Notes under the pieces: generated by a model
Database searches by the model: none
Told to the model about the DNA's origin: nothing
The model's input: the letters and a program-made list of their open reading frames with translations, nothing else
Shown: positions 25,990-33,752 of the stretch, in pieces
Layout of the letters: the number at the start of each line of letters is the position of its first letter
Position numbering within the stretch: the stretch's first letter is position 1
Position numbers and translations under genes: made by a program
Assembly: GCA_964581815.1 (NCBI GenBank)
Contig: CAZORE010000027.1
Span: 1-64,000, forward strand
Direction of reading: 5' to 3'
DNA from: Trebonia sp964581815
GTDB lineage: Bacteria > Actinomycetota > Actinomycetes > Streptosporangiales > Streptosporangiaceae
DNA: 64,000 nucleotides

Positions 25990-26898
25990 GTGCATTACAT
26001 CCTGGACAACTGGTCGTTCGACCCGTTCATCATCATCGTGGCGGTGGTCGTCGCCTGGCACGAGATCGGACTTGCCCGGCTCGCCAGGCGGTCGCGGCCG
26101 GCGCGGACCAGGGAACGGCGGATCCGGTCGCTCTGGTTCTACGCCGGGCTGGCGGTGCTGCTGCTCGCCGTCGTATCGCCGATCGACTACTGGTCCGATT
26201 CCTACTTCATGGTCCACATGGTGCAGCACCTGCTCCTGATGTTCGCCGCGCCGTCGCTCGTCGTCGCGGGCGCGCCCGGGCAGCCGCTGCTCGACGCGCT
26301 GCCCGGACGCTCCGGTCAGGCGGTGACCCGTGAGGTCCTGGCCGGCGGCTGGTCACGGCCGTTGCGCGCGGCGTGGCGGTTCCTCACCGAACCGCTGGTC
26401 GCGGTGGCGCTGTTCAACCTCGTGATGATCGTCTGGCACATCCCGGCCGCGTTCGACCTGGCGCAGAATAACCAGCTGGTGCACATCTACCTGATGCACG
26501 CCTCGTTCTTCCTCGCCGGCGTGCTGTTCTGGCTCCAGTTCATCCCGTCGCCGCCGTTCCGCTCGCGGATGCCGCTGCTCGGCCGGGCCGCGGCGCTGCT
26601 CGCCACCAACGTGGTGATGATCTTCATCGCGATGACGCTGTCCGTCTTCGCCTCGCACTCGATCTACCCGGTGTACGACCACGTGCCCGGCGTGACGCTG
26701 CCGCCGTTCGCCGACCAGCAGATCGGCGCGGCGATCCTGTGGGTGTGCGGCGACTTCTGGGCGCTGCCCACGATGATCGTCACCGTCAGGAAGCTGCTCA
26801 GCGACGACACCGGGATCGGGACCGCGCTGGACCGGCTCGTCAGCCGCGGAAGCCGCTCGGCGGCGACGCGCCCCTGGACGGCGCGCGCCCCGCGCTAA
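25990..26898 (+). CDS. ctaG: Cytochrome c oxidase assembly factor CtaG (caa3 type)
   Basis: This 302-residue membrane protein has about seven helices. It shows the family's conserved pattern of histidines in helices: H-E-I-G near 24, then M-V-H-M-V-Q-H-L-L-L-M-F near 77-88, and later W-H-I-P and Y-L-M-H-A. CtaG proteins of this class are needed for caa3-type oxidase maturation, probably in copper handling. The gene starts with GTG and follows the lipoprotein. Its stop codon TAA (26896-26898) abuts a run of four C that appears to decide where the opposing permease gene ends. Confidence 0.88.
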   Translation: MHYILDNWSFDPFIIIVAVVVAWHEIGLARLARRSRPARTRERRIRSLWFYAGLAVLLLAVVSPIDYWSDSYFMVHMVQHLLLMFAAPSLVVAGAPGQPLLDALPGRSGQAVTREVLAGGWSRPLRAAWRFLTEPLVAVALFNLVMIVWHIPAAFDLAQNNQLVHIYLMHASFFLAGVLFWLQFIPSPPFRSRMPLLGRAAALLATNVVMIFIAMTLSVFASHSIYPVYDHVPGVTLPPFADQQIGAAILWVCGDFWALPTMIVTVRKLLSDDTGIGTALDRLVSRGSRSAATRPWTARAPR

Positions 26899-28005
26899 CC
26901 CCATGCCGTCGGCCGGCTCGTCGACCGGGGCGCGGCTGCGCTCGGACAGCCCGTGGCCGCTGCGGCGCTCGCCGTTCCCGGGATGGCCGGCCTGCCCCGT
27001 GCCTTCCGGCCCGTGCCCCTCGCTCGCGTACCGTCGCGTCCGGCCGCCGTGGCCGTGGCCAGGCAGCGCGGGCAAGTTGGGCAGCGCCGGCAGACTGGGC
27101 AGGCTGTCCGTGATGTGCGTCAGCGCCGGCGGTGTCCAGGCCCGCAGTTGCGACAGGGCCGGGGCGCGGCCGACCAGGATGACGCCCGCCACAAGCGCGA
27201 AGATGCCGCCGGCCTGCATGGCCAGCTCCCCCGGGCTGATCTGGATCCGGTCGCCGAAGACGAGCGCGCCGAGCAGCAGGCCGACGAGCGGCTCGCCCGC
27301 CGCGATGGCCGGCAGGGAGTCCTGCAGCGGCCCGGCGTTGAATGCGCTCTGCATCAGCCAGATACCGATCGCGCCCGCGCCGACGAGCGCGTACGGCGCC
27401 CACGTGGTGAACATCGCGGCGACGCCGTTGGAGCCGAGGATCTGCAGCGTCTGCCTGGTCAGCGCGTCCTGAATGCCGAACACGAGGCCGGCGGCGGTCC
27501 CGGTCAGCATCGCCCGCGTCCGGCCGGGGTGCCGACGGCCCGCCTGCACGGCGGCGAACGCGACCACCGCGATCACCGCGGCGGCGGGCCAGTGCGAGAC
27601 CGAGCCGAACGACAGCCCGATGGGCTTGGCCGAGCGCGACGCGGACAGCAGCGCCACCCCTGTGCACAGGACCGCCGCGCCGAGTATCTCCCGCACCCGC
27701 AGCGACGCCTTCGCGATCGGCACGGCGAGCACCAGGGCGAACACGAGATTGGTGGTGAGCAACGGCTCCACGAACGCGAGCGACAGGTGGCCGATCGACC
27801 AGGCGGCGAGTACCTGGCCGGCGATCATGCAGCCGATGCCCGCCAGCCAGCGCGGCTCGCGCAGCAGGTCGGTGATCAGCCGCAGCGACAAGAACCGCGA
27901 GGCCGGCTCGCGTTGCGCGGACTGCTGCTGCAGCACGAACCCGGTGCCGATCAGCAGCGCCGCCAACAGCGTGAGCCCGTAGTCGAGGCTGACGTCGACG
28001 TCCAC
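26353..28005 (-). CDS. DMT/EamA-like permease with a suspect antisense C-terminal tail
   Basis: The first 300 or so residues form a ten-helix membrane protein of the drug/metabolite transporter type, with an internal duplication, starting at GTG 28005 behind AGAAGGG. A Pro/Gly/Arg-rich cytoplasmic stretch follows. As assembled, the frame then runs 546 nt antisense through ctaG and adds about 180 Arg/His/Asp-rich residues with no domain character. If the GGGG run read on the minus strand (26902-26899) were three G, the frame would meet TAG at 26897-26895, right beside the ctaG stop. The real gene very likely ends there. A sequencing error or a true frameshift are both possible. Confidence 0.7.
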   Translation of the reverse strand: MDVDVSLDYGLTLLAALLIGTGFVLQQQSAQREPASRFLSLRLITDLLREPRWLAGIGCMIAGQVLAAWSIGHLSLAFVEPLLTTNLVFALVLAVPIAKASLRVREILGAAVLCTGVALLSASRSAKPIGLSFGSVSHWPAAAVIAVVAFAAVQAGRRHPGRTRAMLTGTAAGLVFGIQDALTRQTLQILGSNGVAAMFTTWAPYALVGAGAIGIWLMQSAFNAGPLQDSLPAIAAGEPLVGLLLGALVFGDRIQISPGELAMQAGGIFALVAGVILVGRAPALSQLRAWTPPALTHITDSLPSLPALPNLPALPGHGHGGRTRRYASEGHGPEGTGQAGHPGNGERRSGHGLSERSRAPVDEPADGMGLARGARRPGARRRRAASAADEPVQRGPDPGVVAEQLPDGDDHRGQRPEVAAHPQDRRADLLVGERRQRHAGHVVVHRVDRVRGEDGQRHRDEDHHHVGGEQRRGPAEQRHPRAERRRRDELEPEQHAGEEERGVHQVDVHQLVILRQVERGRDVPDDHHEVEQRHRDQRFGEEPPRRAQRP

Positions 28006-28240
28006 GGCACCCTTCTGGAGGTCGCTGCGCCCAAAAAAGCTTCTAGGTATGGTAGCCGCGTCCAGGCCGCACGGCCGGCAGGCGCGACGGCGCACGTCAC
28101 CTGCCTGCACGTCTTCTACCCGCAGCGTCTTGGGTCAACTGCTCGGAATGATAACGTTCCGGGTTCCGGAATTTTAGTTGCAAAACAACACGCTGGCCGC
28201 GAGGGCTGTATTCGGGCGCAAATAATGCCAGGTCGGGCCG

Positions 28241-28246
28241 TACTAT
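28241..28246 (+). promoter_or_regulatory. Possible -10 element upstream of the small regulator
   Basis: TACTAT is a good -10 match about 49 nt before GTG 28295. It lies within a weak GCCGT/ACGGC dyad (28237-28258). The rest of 28006-28240 shows no gene but is AT-richer than its surroundings near 28141-28195. Confidence 0.3.
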
Positions 28247-28294
28247 CATCTTGACGGCAGGTGGGTGCCGTCATGATCGGTTAGGGAGTGCTCG

Positions 28295-28786
28295 GTGGGG
28301 GAAACAGCCGCAGTAACGAGGTCCGCGCGTGCCGACGCCAGGCTGGCAGGCGGCAGGCGTCGCGCCGTGGGAACAAGAGACCGGATCGTCGCCCACCTCG
28401 CGCTCGTCGCCGAGGTCGCCGACGGAACCGGGATGGCAAGCACCAGGCTGGCCGAGGCGGTCGGCTACCCGGGGTCAAGCGTGGCCTTCGCGCAGCTGCT
28501 GTCCGGCATGGAACGCGACGGCCTGATCAGCCGCGAGGTGCGGGGCAAGCGCACCTACCGGATCGCGCTGTCGGCCCCGGCCGCCGCCGGGCGCGGCGCG
28601 GAGCCGCCGCTGCGGACGGAGGGAGGCGGCCTGCCCGCCTTCGCTGGAGCCGTCAACTACGACGAGCTCGCCGACCGGGTGATCGTCCGGCTGGTCCGGC
28701 GGCTCGCGGAGCTGAGCCCGTCCGAGCTCGCGGTGCTCGAGCGGCTGCTCGTCCCGGAGGACAAGGGCTCGCTCAAGATCGTCTGA
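28295..28786 (+). CDS. Small winged-helix-like regulator, function unknown
   Basis: This 163-residue protein has a predicted helix-turn-helix segment at about 28-85. It includes T-R-L-A-E-A-V-G-Y, a long recognition-like helix and then L-I-S-R-E-V-R-G-K-R-T-Y-R-I, which looks like a beta-wing. A Gly/Ala-rich linker leads to a second helical segment (about 118-155), L-A-D-R-V-I-V-R-L-V-R-R-L, that may dimerise. GTG 28295 is preceded by AGGGAG. It ends 8 nt from the carbonic anhydrase gene on the other strand. I do not recognise the family and infer DNA binding only from the pattern. Confidence 0.55.
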   Translation: MGETAAVTRSARADARLAGGRRRAVGTRDRIVAHLALVAEVADGTGMASTRLAEAVGYPGSSVAFAQLLSGMERDGLISREVRGKRTYRIALSAPAAAGRGAEPPLRTEGGGLPAFAGAVNYDELADRVIVRLVRRLAELSPSELAVLERLLVPEDKGSLKIV

Positions 28787-28793
28787 ACGCCAG

Positions 28794-29318
28794 TTACCGG
28801 ATACGGCGCAGGCCGGTCCGGTGGTGCCTGGCGGTCGCGATGTAGTTCTGCACGGCTTGCTCGGTCCACCGGGTGTCGACGGCCGACCGCTTGACCGTGG
28901 CGGGCACCCCGGCCACCAGGGACCCGGCCGGCACGACGAAGCCCTCGGCGAGCACCGCGCCCGCCGCGACGATCGAACCCTGGCCGATCACCACCCGGTT
29001 CAGCGTCACCGAGCCGGACCCGATCAGGCAGCCTGGCTCGACGACGCAGCCCTCCAGGTGCGCGTTGTGGCCCACCACGCAGTCGTCGCCGATGATCGTC
29101 GGGTACCTGGCGGTGCAGTGCACGATCGTGCCGTCTTGCACCGAGGTGCGCGCGCCGACCGTGATGTACCCGTGGTCCCCGCGCAGCACCGCGCCCGGCC
29201 AGACCGAGGCCTGCGGGCCGATCGTGACCCGTCCGATAACAACGGCATCAGGGGCGACATAGGCCGTTTCGTCGATCTGCGGCTCATCGTCATCCAGGGC
29301 GTAAATTGACACTGGCAT
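28794..29318 (-). CDS. Gamma-class carbonic anhydrase-like hexapeptide-repeat protein
   Basis: This protein of about 174 residues is a left-handed beta-helix made of hexapeptide repeats. The three metal ligands of gamma-carbonic anhydrases are present as His67 in I-V-H-C and His84 and His87 in V-G-H-N-A-H. The family's L-R-G-D is at 45-48. It probably hydrates CO2 or is a structural relative such as YrdA or PaaY. ATG 29318 has no ribosome site. GTG 29312, two codons in, lies exactly 6 nt after TACCCT and may be the true leaderless start. The frame continues open upstream against dinG, but that part is not conserved coding. Confidence 0.88.
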   Translation of the reverse strand: MPVSIYALDDDEPQIDETAYVAPDAVVIGRVTIGPQASVWPGAVLRGDHGYITVGARTSVQDGTIVHCTARYPTIIGDDCVVGHNAHLEGCVVEPGCLIGSGSVTLNRVVIGQGSIVAAGAVLAEGFVVPAGSLVAGVPATVKRSAVDTRWTEQAVQNYIATARHHRTGLRRIR

Positions 29319-29328
29319 AGGGTAGCGT
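29319..29328. promoter_or_regulatory. Divergent promoter with interlocked -10 boxes
   Basis: On the minus strand TACCCT (29324-29319) lies 6 nt before GTG 29312 of the carbonic anhydrase. On the plus strand TAGCGT (29323-29328) lies 8 nt before GTG 29337 of the helicase. The two boxes share the same TA base pairs, so polymerase should fire in one direction at a time. Confidence 0.45.
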
Positions 29329-29336
29329 CTCTGCTC

Positions 29337-31361
29337 GTGGCCAGCACTTCTGAGGCAGACCTCCCCATGACCGACTCCCCGGTACAGGCGCTGCTCGTTA
29401 CCGCTGTCGCCGCCATCGGCGGGTCGGAGCGCGCCGGGCAGACGGTCATGGCCCAGGCGGTCTGGGACGCGGTCGCCGACCGGACGCACCTCGCCGTGCA
29501 GGCGGGCACGGGGACGGGCAAGTCGCTGGCCTACCTGGTGCCCGCGCTGCGGCTCGCCGCGGACAAGCGCGGGCCGGTCGTCGTCTCCACGGCGACCATC
29601 GCGCTGCAGCGCCAGCTCGTCGAGCGCGACCTGCCCCGGCTCGCCGAGGCGCTGCGCGAGCCGCTTGGCCGCGCCCCCCGGTTCGCCATCCTCAAGGGCC
29701 GCAACAACTACCTGTGCCTTAACAAGCTGCGCAACGGGCCGCAGGACGAGCAGGACTCGCTTTTCGACGCCCTCGGCAGCACGGGACCGACGAGCCAGCT
29801 CGGCGCGCACGTCAAGCGGCTGCACCAGTGGGCCGCGTCGACCACCGCCGGCGACCGCGACGAGCTGGTCCCTGGAGTACCCGACCAGGCGTGGCGGCAG
29901 GTGGCGGTGACCGCGCGCGAGTGCCTGGGCGCGGGCCGCTGCCCGTTCGGTATCCAGTGCTACTCCGAGCGCGCCAGGCGGCTGGCCGCTGAGTCTGACG
30001 TCATCGTGACCAACCACGCGCTGCTCGCGATCGACACCCTCGGCGAGGGCGGCATCCTGCCCGAGCACCGCGTGGTCATCGTCGACGAGGCGCACGAGCT
30101 GGTTGACCGGGTCACCTCCGTGGCCAGCGGCGAGCTGTCCGGGTACCAGGTCGACTTCGCGGTGCGGCGCACCGGGCGGCTGGCCGAGGACGGGGAGCTC
30201 GCCCGGCTGTCCGAGGCGGGCAACGCGCTGGCCCCGCTGCTCGCCACCATGCCCGCCGGGCGGATGGACCACCTCGACCAGGGCCTCGGCGCGACGCTCA
30301 CGGCGCTGCGCGACGCGGCAACCGCCTGCGCGGCGCAGGTCAGGAAGATCGCCGGCGCCAAGAACGAGGACGCCGACCCCGCGGAGGTCACCGCGGCGCA
30401 GACCGCGCTCGTCGGCCTCGAGGAGATCGCGGTCGACTCCGGCCGGATGATCGGCGCGTTCGACCAGCCCATCGCCGAGCGCGAGGAGGTCGTCTGGCTG
30501 GAGCGGCCAGAGGACTGGTCGGACAGCACCCGTCCCGCCTCGCTGCACGTCGCGCCGCTCGAGGTCGGCGAGGAGCTCGCCGAGCACCTGTTCGCGGAGA
30601 AGACCGTGGTGCTCACCTCGGCGACGCTGACCCTCGGCGGCTCGTTCATCCCGCTCGCGAAGCAGTGGGGCCTGGACACCGCGGCCATGGGGCGCGAGTG
30701 GGCAGGCATCGACGTGGGCTCGCCGTTCGCGCACGGGCGCAGCGGCATCCTCTACGTCGCCAGGCACCTGCCGCCGCCGTCGCGGGACGGCCTGCCGCCG
30801 GAGTACCTGGACGAGCTGTGGGAGCTGATCAAGGCGGCGGGCGGGCGGACGCTCGGGCTGTTCTCCTCCATGCGGGCGGCCAAGGCGGCGGCCACCGCCT
30901 TGCGCGAGTCGCTCCCCTTCCCGGTGCTCTGCCAGGGAGACGACTCCACCATGCAGCTGGTGAAGGAGTTCGCCGCCGACGAGCCCACCTGCCTGTTCGG
31001 CACGCTGTCGCTATGGCAGGGGGTGGACGTGCCCGGACCCTCGCTGCGGCTGGTGGTCATCGACCGGATACCGTTCCCCCGGCCAGACGACCCGCTGGCC
31101 TCCGCGCGGACCCGGGCGGCCGACGCGCGCGGCGGGTCCGGGTTCATGGAGGTATCGGCGAACCACGCCGCCCTGCTGCTCGCGCAGGGAGCCGGACGCC
31201 TGCTGCGGACCATGGACGACCGCGGGGTCGTTGCCGTGCTCGACCCCCGGCTCGTCACCAAGCGGTACGGCGAGTACCTGCGGGCGTCGCTGCCGCCGTT
31301 CTGGCAGACCACGGATCCCGAGGTAGTCCGGGGCGCGCTGCGGCGGCTCGCCGGAGCCTAG
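29337..31361 (+). CDS. dinG: DinG-type ATP-dependent DNA helicase (XPD-like)
   Basis: This 674-residue superfamily 2 helicase carries Walker A AGTGTGKS at 56-63 and DEAH at 250-253. Four cysteines at 127, 196, 202 and 208 are spaced like the iron-sulfur cluster of XPD and DinG. The C-terminal half has G-T-L-S-L-W-Q-G-V-D and R-L-V-V-I-D-R-I-P-F-P-R-P-D-D-P, the conserved motifs V and VI region. It should unwind DNA 5' to 3' in repair or replication. It is transcribed away from the carbonic anhydrase gene and ends in a hairpin shared with the convergent esterase. Confidence 0.92.
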   Translation: MASTSEADLPMTDSPVQALLVTAVAAIGGSERAGQTVMAQAVWDAVADRTHLAVQAGTGTGKSLAYLVPALRLAADKRGPVVVSTATIALQRQLVERDLPRLAEALREPLGRAPRFAILKGRNNYLCLNKLRNGPQDEQDSLFDALGSTGPTSQLGAHVKRLHQWAASTTAGDRDELVPGVPDQAWRQVAVTARECLGAGRCPFGIQCYSERARRLAAESDVIVTNHALLAIDTLGEGGILPEHRVVIVDEAHELVDRVTSVASGELSGYQVDFAVRRTGRLAEDGELARLSEAGNALAPLLATMPAGRMDHLDQGLGATLTALRDAATACAAQVRKIAGAKNEDADPAEVTAAQTALVGLEEIAVDSGRMIGAFDQPIAEREEVVWLERPEDWSDSTRPASLHVAPLEVGEELAEHLFAEKTVVLTSATLTLGGSFIPLAKQWGLDTAAMGREWAGIDVGSPFAHGRSGILYVARHLPPPSRDGLPPEYLDELWELIKAAGGRTLGLFSSMRAAKAAATALRESLPFPVLCQGDDSTMQLVKEFAADEPTCLFGTLSLWQGVDVPGPSLRLVVIDRIPFPRPDDPLASARTRAADARGGSGFMEVSANHAALLLAQGAGRLLRTMDDRGVVAVLDPRLVTKRYGEYLRASLPPFWQTTDPEVVRGALRRLAGA

Positions 31362-31367
31362 GTGAGC

Positions 31368-31399
31368 ACGTGGGGCGGTGACGCGACGCGACCCCACGT
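31368..31399. terminator. Hairpin between dinG and the carboxylesterase
   Basis: ACGTGGGG at 31368-31375 pairs with CCCCACGT at 31392-31399 around a 16-nt loop. The genes on both sides converge, so it may end both transcripts. Confidence 0.5.
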
Positions 31400-31424
31400 T
31401 CGGTATGACATGGAATGGAAGGGC

Positions 31425-32924
31425 CTACGGTTTGTCCAGGGCGTCGAACATGTGCCGCTCCCACAGGTGCATGGAGGCCTCTTCCGGATAGGAACGGACG
31501 TCGGGCCGCAGGTCGTAGACGCGCGTCGTCCGGTGCTCGGTGCCGTACGGCTGCCAGCCCGGCTCGCCGTGGTACGCGAAGCCCAGCCATTCGCTGCGCA
31601 TCAGGTCGCCGAGCGCGGTGAACTCGGCGGGCGGCCGCGGCCCGGTGAGCATCGCGCTGATGCCCTCGCGGTCGGCACCGAAGACGAGCGGGATGTCCAG
31701 CGCGTGGCAGGCGCCGAACGGGCCGCCTGGCGCCTGCGCGGTCAGCTCGTACAGGTACGTCGTGCCGCCGGACATGGCGTGCGCCTGCGCCAGGTGGAGC
31801 GTCGGCATGCGGAACAGCCAGTCGGAGAACACCAACTCGAACAGGCCGCCCGCGTCCTGGCCGGGGTAGGCCTCCCGGTAGCCGGCCGGGCCGTCAGGCG
31901 CCGGGGCGAAGTAGCCGAGCACCATCTCCGCCTCGTCCTCGGTGATCTGGCCGAGGCGGCCCGCAGCCGCGATGAACAGCCGGTACTCGTCCCGGTTGTG
32001 GCCGGTCAGCAGCTCCACGTCGCGGGCCGCGCCGGACACCAGGGCCCGCCATGGCGTCCTGGTCAGCACCTCGCCGTCGACTACCGGGGAGAACGGGGTG
32101 TCGGTGACCCGGACCGCGCCCCACTCGAGGTACTCCTTCATGTGTGCGGTGACGTCCATCTGGGCCGCGACCAGGCGCATCGGGTCGGTCCCTGCGAGCG
32201 CCTCGTACACCGCCGGCAGGCCGGCCACGGCGGCGACCGCCTCGGTGACCGCCGCCGCGAGGTCGGGCGCGAAGAACGTGCCGGGCACGGACTGGGCGAT
32301 GGCCCGGCGGAACAGGCCCTTGGCATCGTCCATCGCGAGCAGGGCGGCGATCACGCCGGCCCCGGCGGACTCGCCGAACACGGTGACGTTGGCCGGGTCG
32401 CCGCCGAAGGCCGCGATGTTGTCCCTGACCCAGCGCAGGGCGGCGACCGCGTCGAGCAGGCCGCGGTTGGCGGGAGCGCCGTCGATCAGCGCGAAGCCCT
32501 CCATGCCGAGGCGGTAGTTGAGCGAGACGAATACCGCGCCGCCGTTCGCGAACGGCGTGCCGTCGTAGCCGGGGCCGCCGGAGCCGAACAGGTACGCGCC
32601 GCCGTGGATCCAGACCATGACCGGCAGCCCCCGCGCCTGGGTGTCCGGAGTCCACACGTTGACGGTCAGCCACTCGCCCGTCGTGTCCGGCGCCGGCTCC
32701 GGCGCGACCGGGGTGCCCGGGAACATCGCCTGCGGGCACTGCGGGCCGAACGCGGCGGCGTCACGGACGCCGTCCCACGCGGCCGCCGGCGCCGGCGCCT
32801 GGAACCGCAGGTTCCCAACTGGCGGCTGCGCGAACGGCACGCCGCGGAAGACGGCGTTGCCCTGCTCGACCCGCCCCCTCACCCGGCCGGCGCTGGTGGA
32901 AACCTCAGGTTCGGCTGAGCCCAT
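31425..32924 (-). CDS. Type-B carboxylesterase
   Basis: This 499-residue alpha/beta hydrolase is of the carboxylesterase/acetylcholinesterase type. The oxyanion region H-G-G-A is at 107-110, and the nucleophile Ser186 lies in F-G-E-S-A-G-A. The Cys-containing F-G-P-Q-C-P-Q near 60-65 is a family landmark. There is no signal peptide, so it should hydrolyse esters in the cytoplasm. ATG 32924 has GGGAGG upstream. The substrate cannot be deduced, and no neighbour explains it. Confidence 0.9.
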   Translation of the reverse strand: MGSAEPEVSTSAGRVRGRVEQGNAVFRGVPFAQPPVGNLRFQAPAPAAAWDGVRDAAAFGPQCPQAMFPGTPVAPEPAPDTTGEWLTVNVWTPDTQARGLPVMVWIHGGAYLFGSGGPGYDGTPFANGGAVFVSLNYRLGMEGFALIDGAPANRGLLDAVAALRWVRDNIAAFGGDPANVTVFGESAGAGVIAALLAMDDAKGLFRRAIAQSVPGTFFAPDLAAAVTEAVAAVAGLPAVYEALAGTDPMRLVAAQMDVTAHMKEYLEWGAVRVTDTPFSPVVDGEVLTRTPWRALVSGAARDVELLTGHNRDEYRLFIAAAGRLGQITEDEAEMVLGYFAPAPDGPAGYREAYPGQDAGGLFELVFSDWLFRMPTLHLAQAHAMSGGTTYLYELTAQAPGGPFGACHALDIPLVFGADREGISAMLTGPRPPAEFTALGDLMRSEWLGFAYHGEPGWQPYGTEHRTTRVYDLRPDVRSYPEEASMHLWERHMFDALDKP

Positions 32925-33083
32925 GGGGCGACCTCCCGCTACGTCAGTGGAGCGTTGGCGTCATGTTTTTAATGACTTTAGGTTATTTAACCGGATCAAG
33001 CACCACCGGGATCCGGCGCGGCGCCGCCCCGGTATGGTGCAGCAGAGGCACTCTGTCATAGCGCTCAGTTTAGGAATGGAAAC

Positions 33084-33752
33084 GTGAAGTCACCACGCAA
33101 CGCCGATGATCTGCGGTTCGCATCGGAGCTCAGCGCCTTCGACGGCGAGCTCGAGATCGAGGGCGACTACGACCGGGTGCGGTTCGACGGCGGCTCATTC
33201 GAGAGCGCGGACGCCGGCCAGGCCCGGTTCGCCGAGTGCGTGTTCACCGGCGGGACCGGGTTCGAGGGCGCGCGGCTGCGCCGGGCCCGGCTGACCGACG
33301 TGTGGTTCGGCGAGACCAGGCTCGTAGCGGTGGATATGGCCGAGTCGTCGCTCACCGACGTCTGGTTCAGCGGCTGCGTGCTCGCCGGGGTGCAGGCGTT
33401 CTCCTGCATCGGCCGTCGGGTGCTGCTGCGCGGCTGCAAGCTCGACTCGGTGAACTTCCGCGACGTCAAGCTGACCGACGTGACCTTCGAGGACTGCGTG
33501 CTGCGCGACGTGGACTTCGCGTCGGCGAAGCTGTCCCGGGTGCGGTTCCCCGGCTGTCACCTCACCGGCGTGGACCTTACCCACGCCACCTGCACGGACG
33601 TGGACCTGCGGGGCGCGCGCCTCGGGTCGGAGTCGGCCGCTGGCATCAAGGCGGGCTACGACAGCATGCGCGGCGTCCGCATCGACTCCCTGCAGCTGTT
33701 GACGCTCGCGCCGCTGCTCGCGCACCACCTGGGCATCACGGTCGCGGACTGA
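33084..33752 (+). CDS. Pentapeptide-repeat protein
   Basis: This 222-residue protein is built mostly of A(D/N)LXX-like five-residue repeats from about 25 to 185, for example R-L-R-R-A, R-L-T-D-V-W-F and C-V-L-R-D-V-D-F, which should fold as a right-handed square beta-helix. Some family members mimic DNA and protect gyrase from quinolones, but most have unknown roles. GTG 33084 starts the frame behind GGAATGGA. The 3' end overlaps murD2 on the other strand by 17 nt. Confidence 0.85.
   Translation: MKSPRNADDLRFASELSAFDGELEIEGDYDRVRFDGGSFESADAGQARFAECVFTGGTGFEGARLRRARLTDVWFGETRLVAVDMAESSLTDVWFSGCVLAGVQAFSCIGRRVLLRGCKLDSVNFRDVKLTDVTFEDCVLRDVDFASAKLSRVRFPGCHLTGVDLTHATCTDVDLRGARLGSESAAGIKAGYDSMRGVRIDSLQLLTLAPLLAHHLGITVAD

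Noticed and set aside
29319..30767. Upstream extension of the carbonic anhydrase frame against dinG
   Set aside because: The extra residues have no homology pattern, and the conserved protein starts at 29318 or 29312 next to a promoter.
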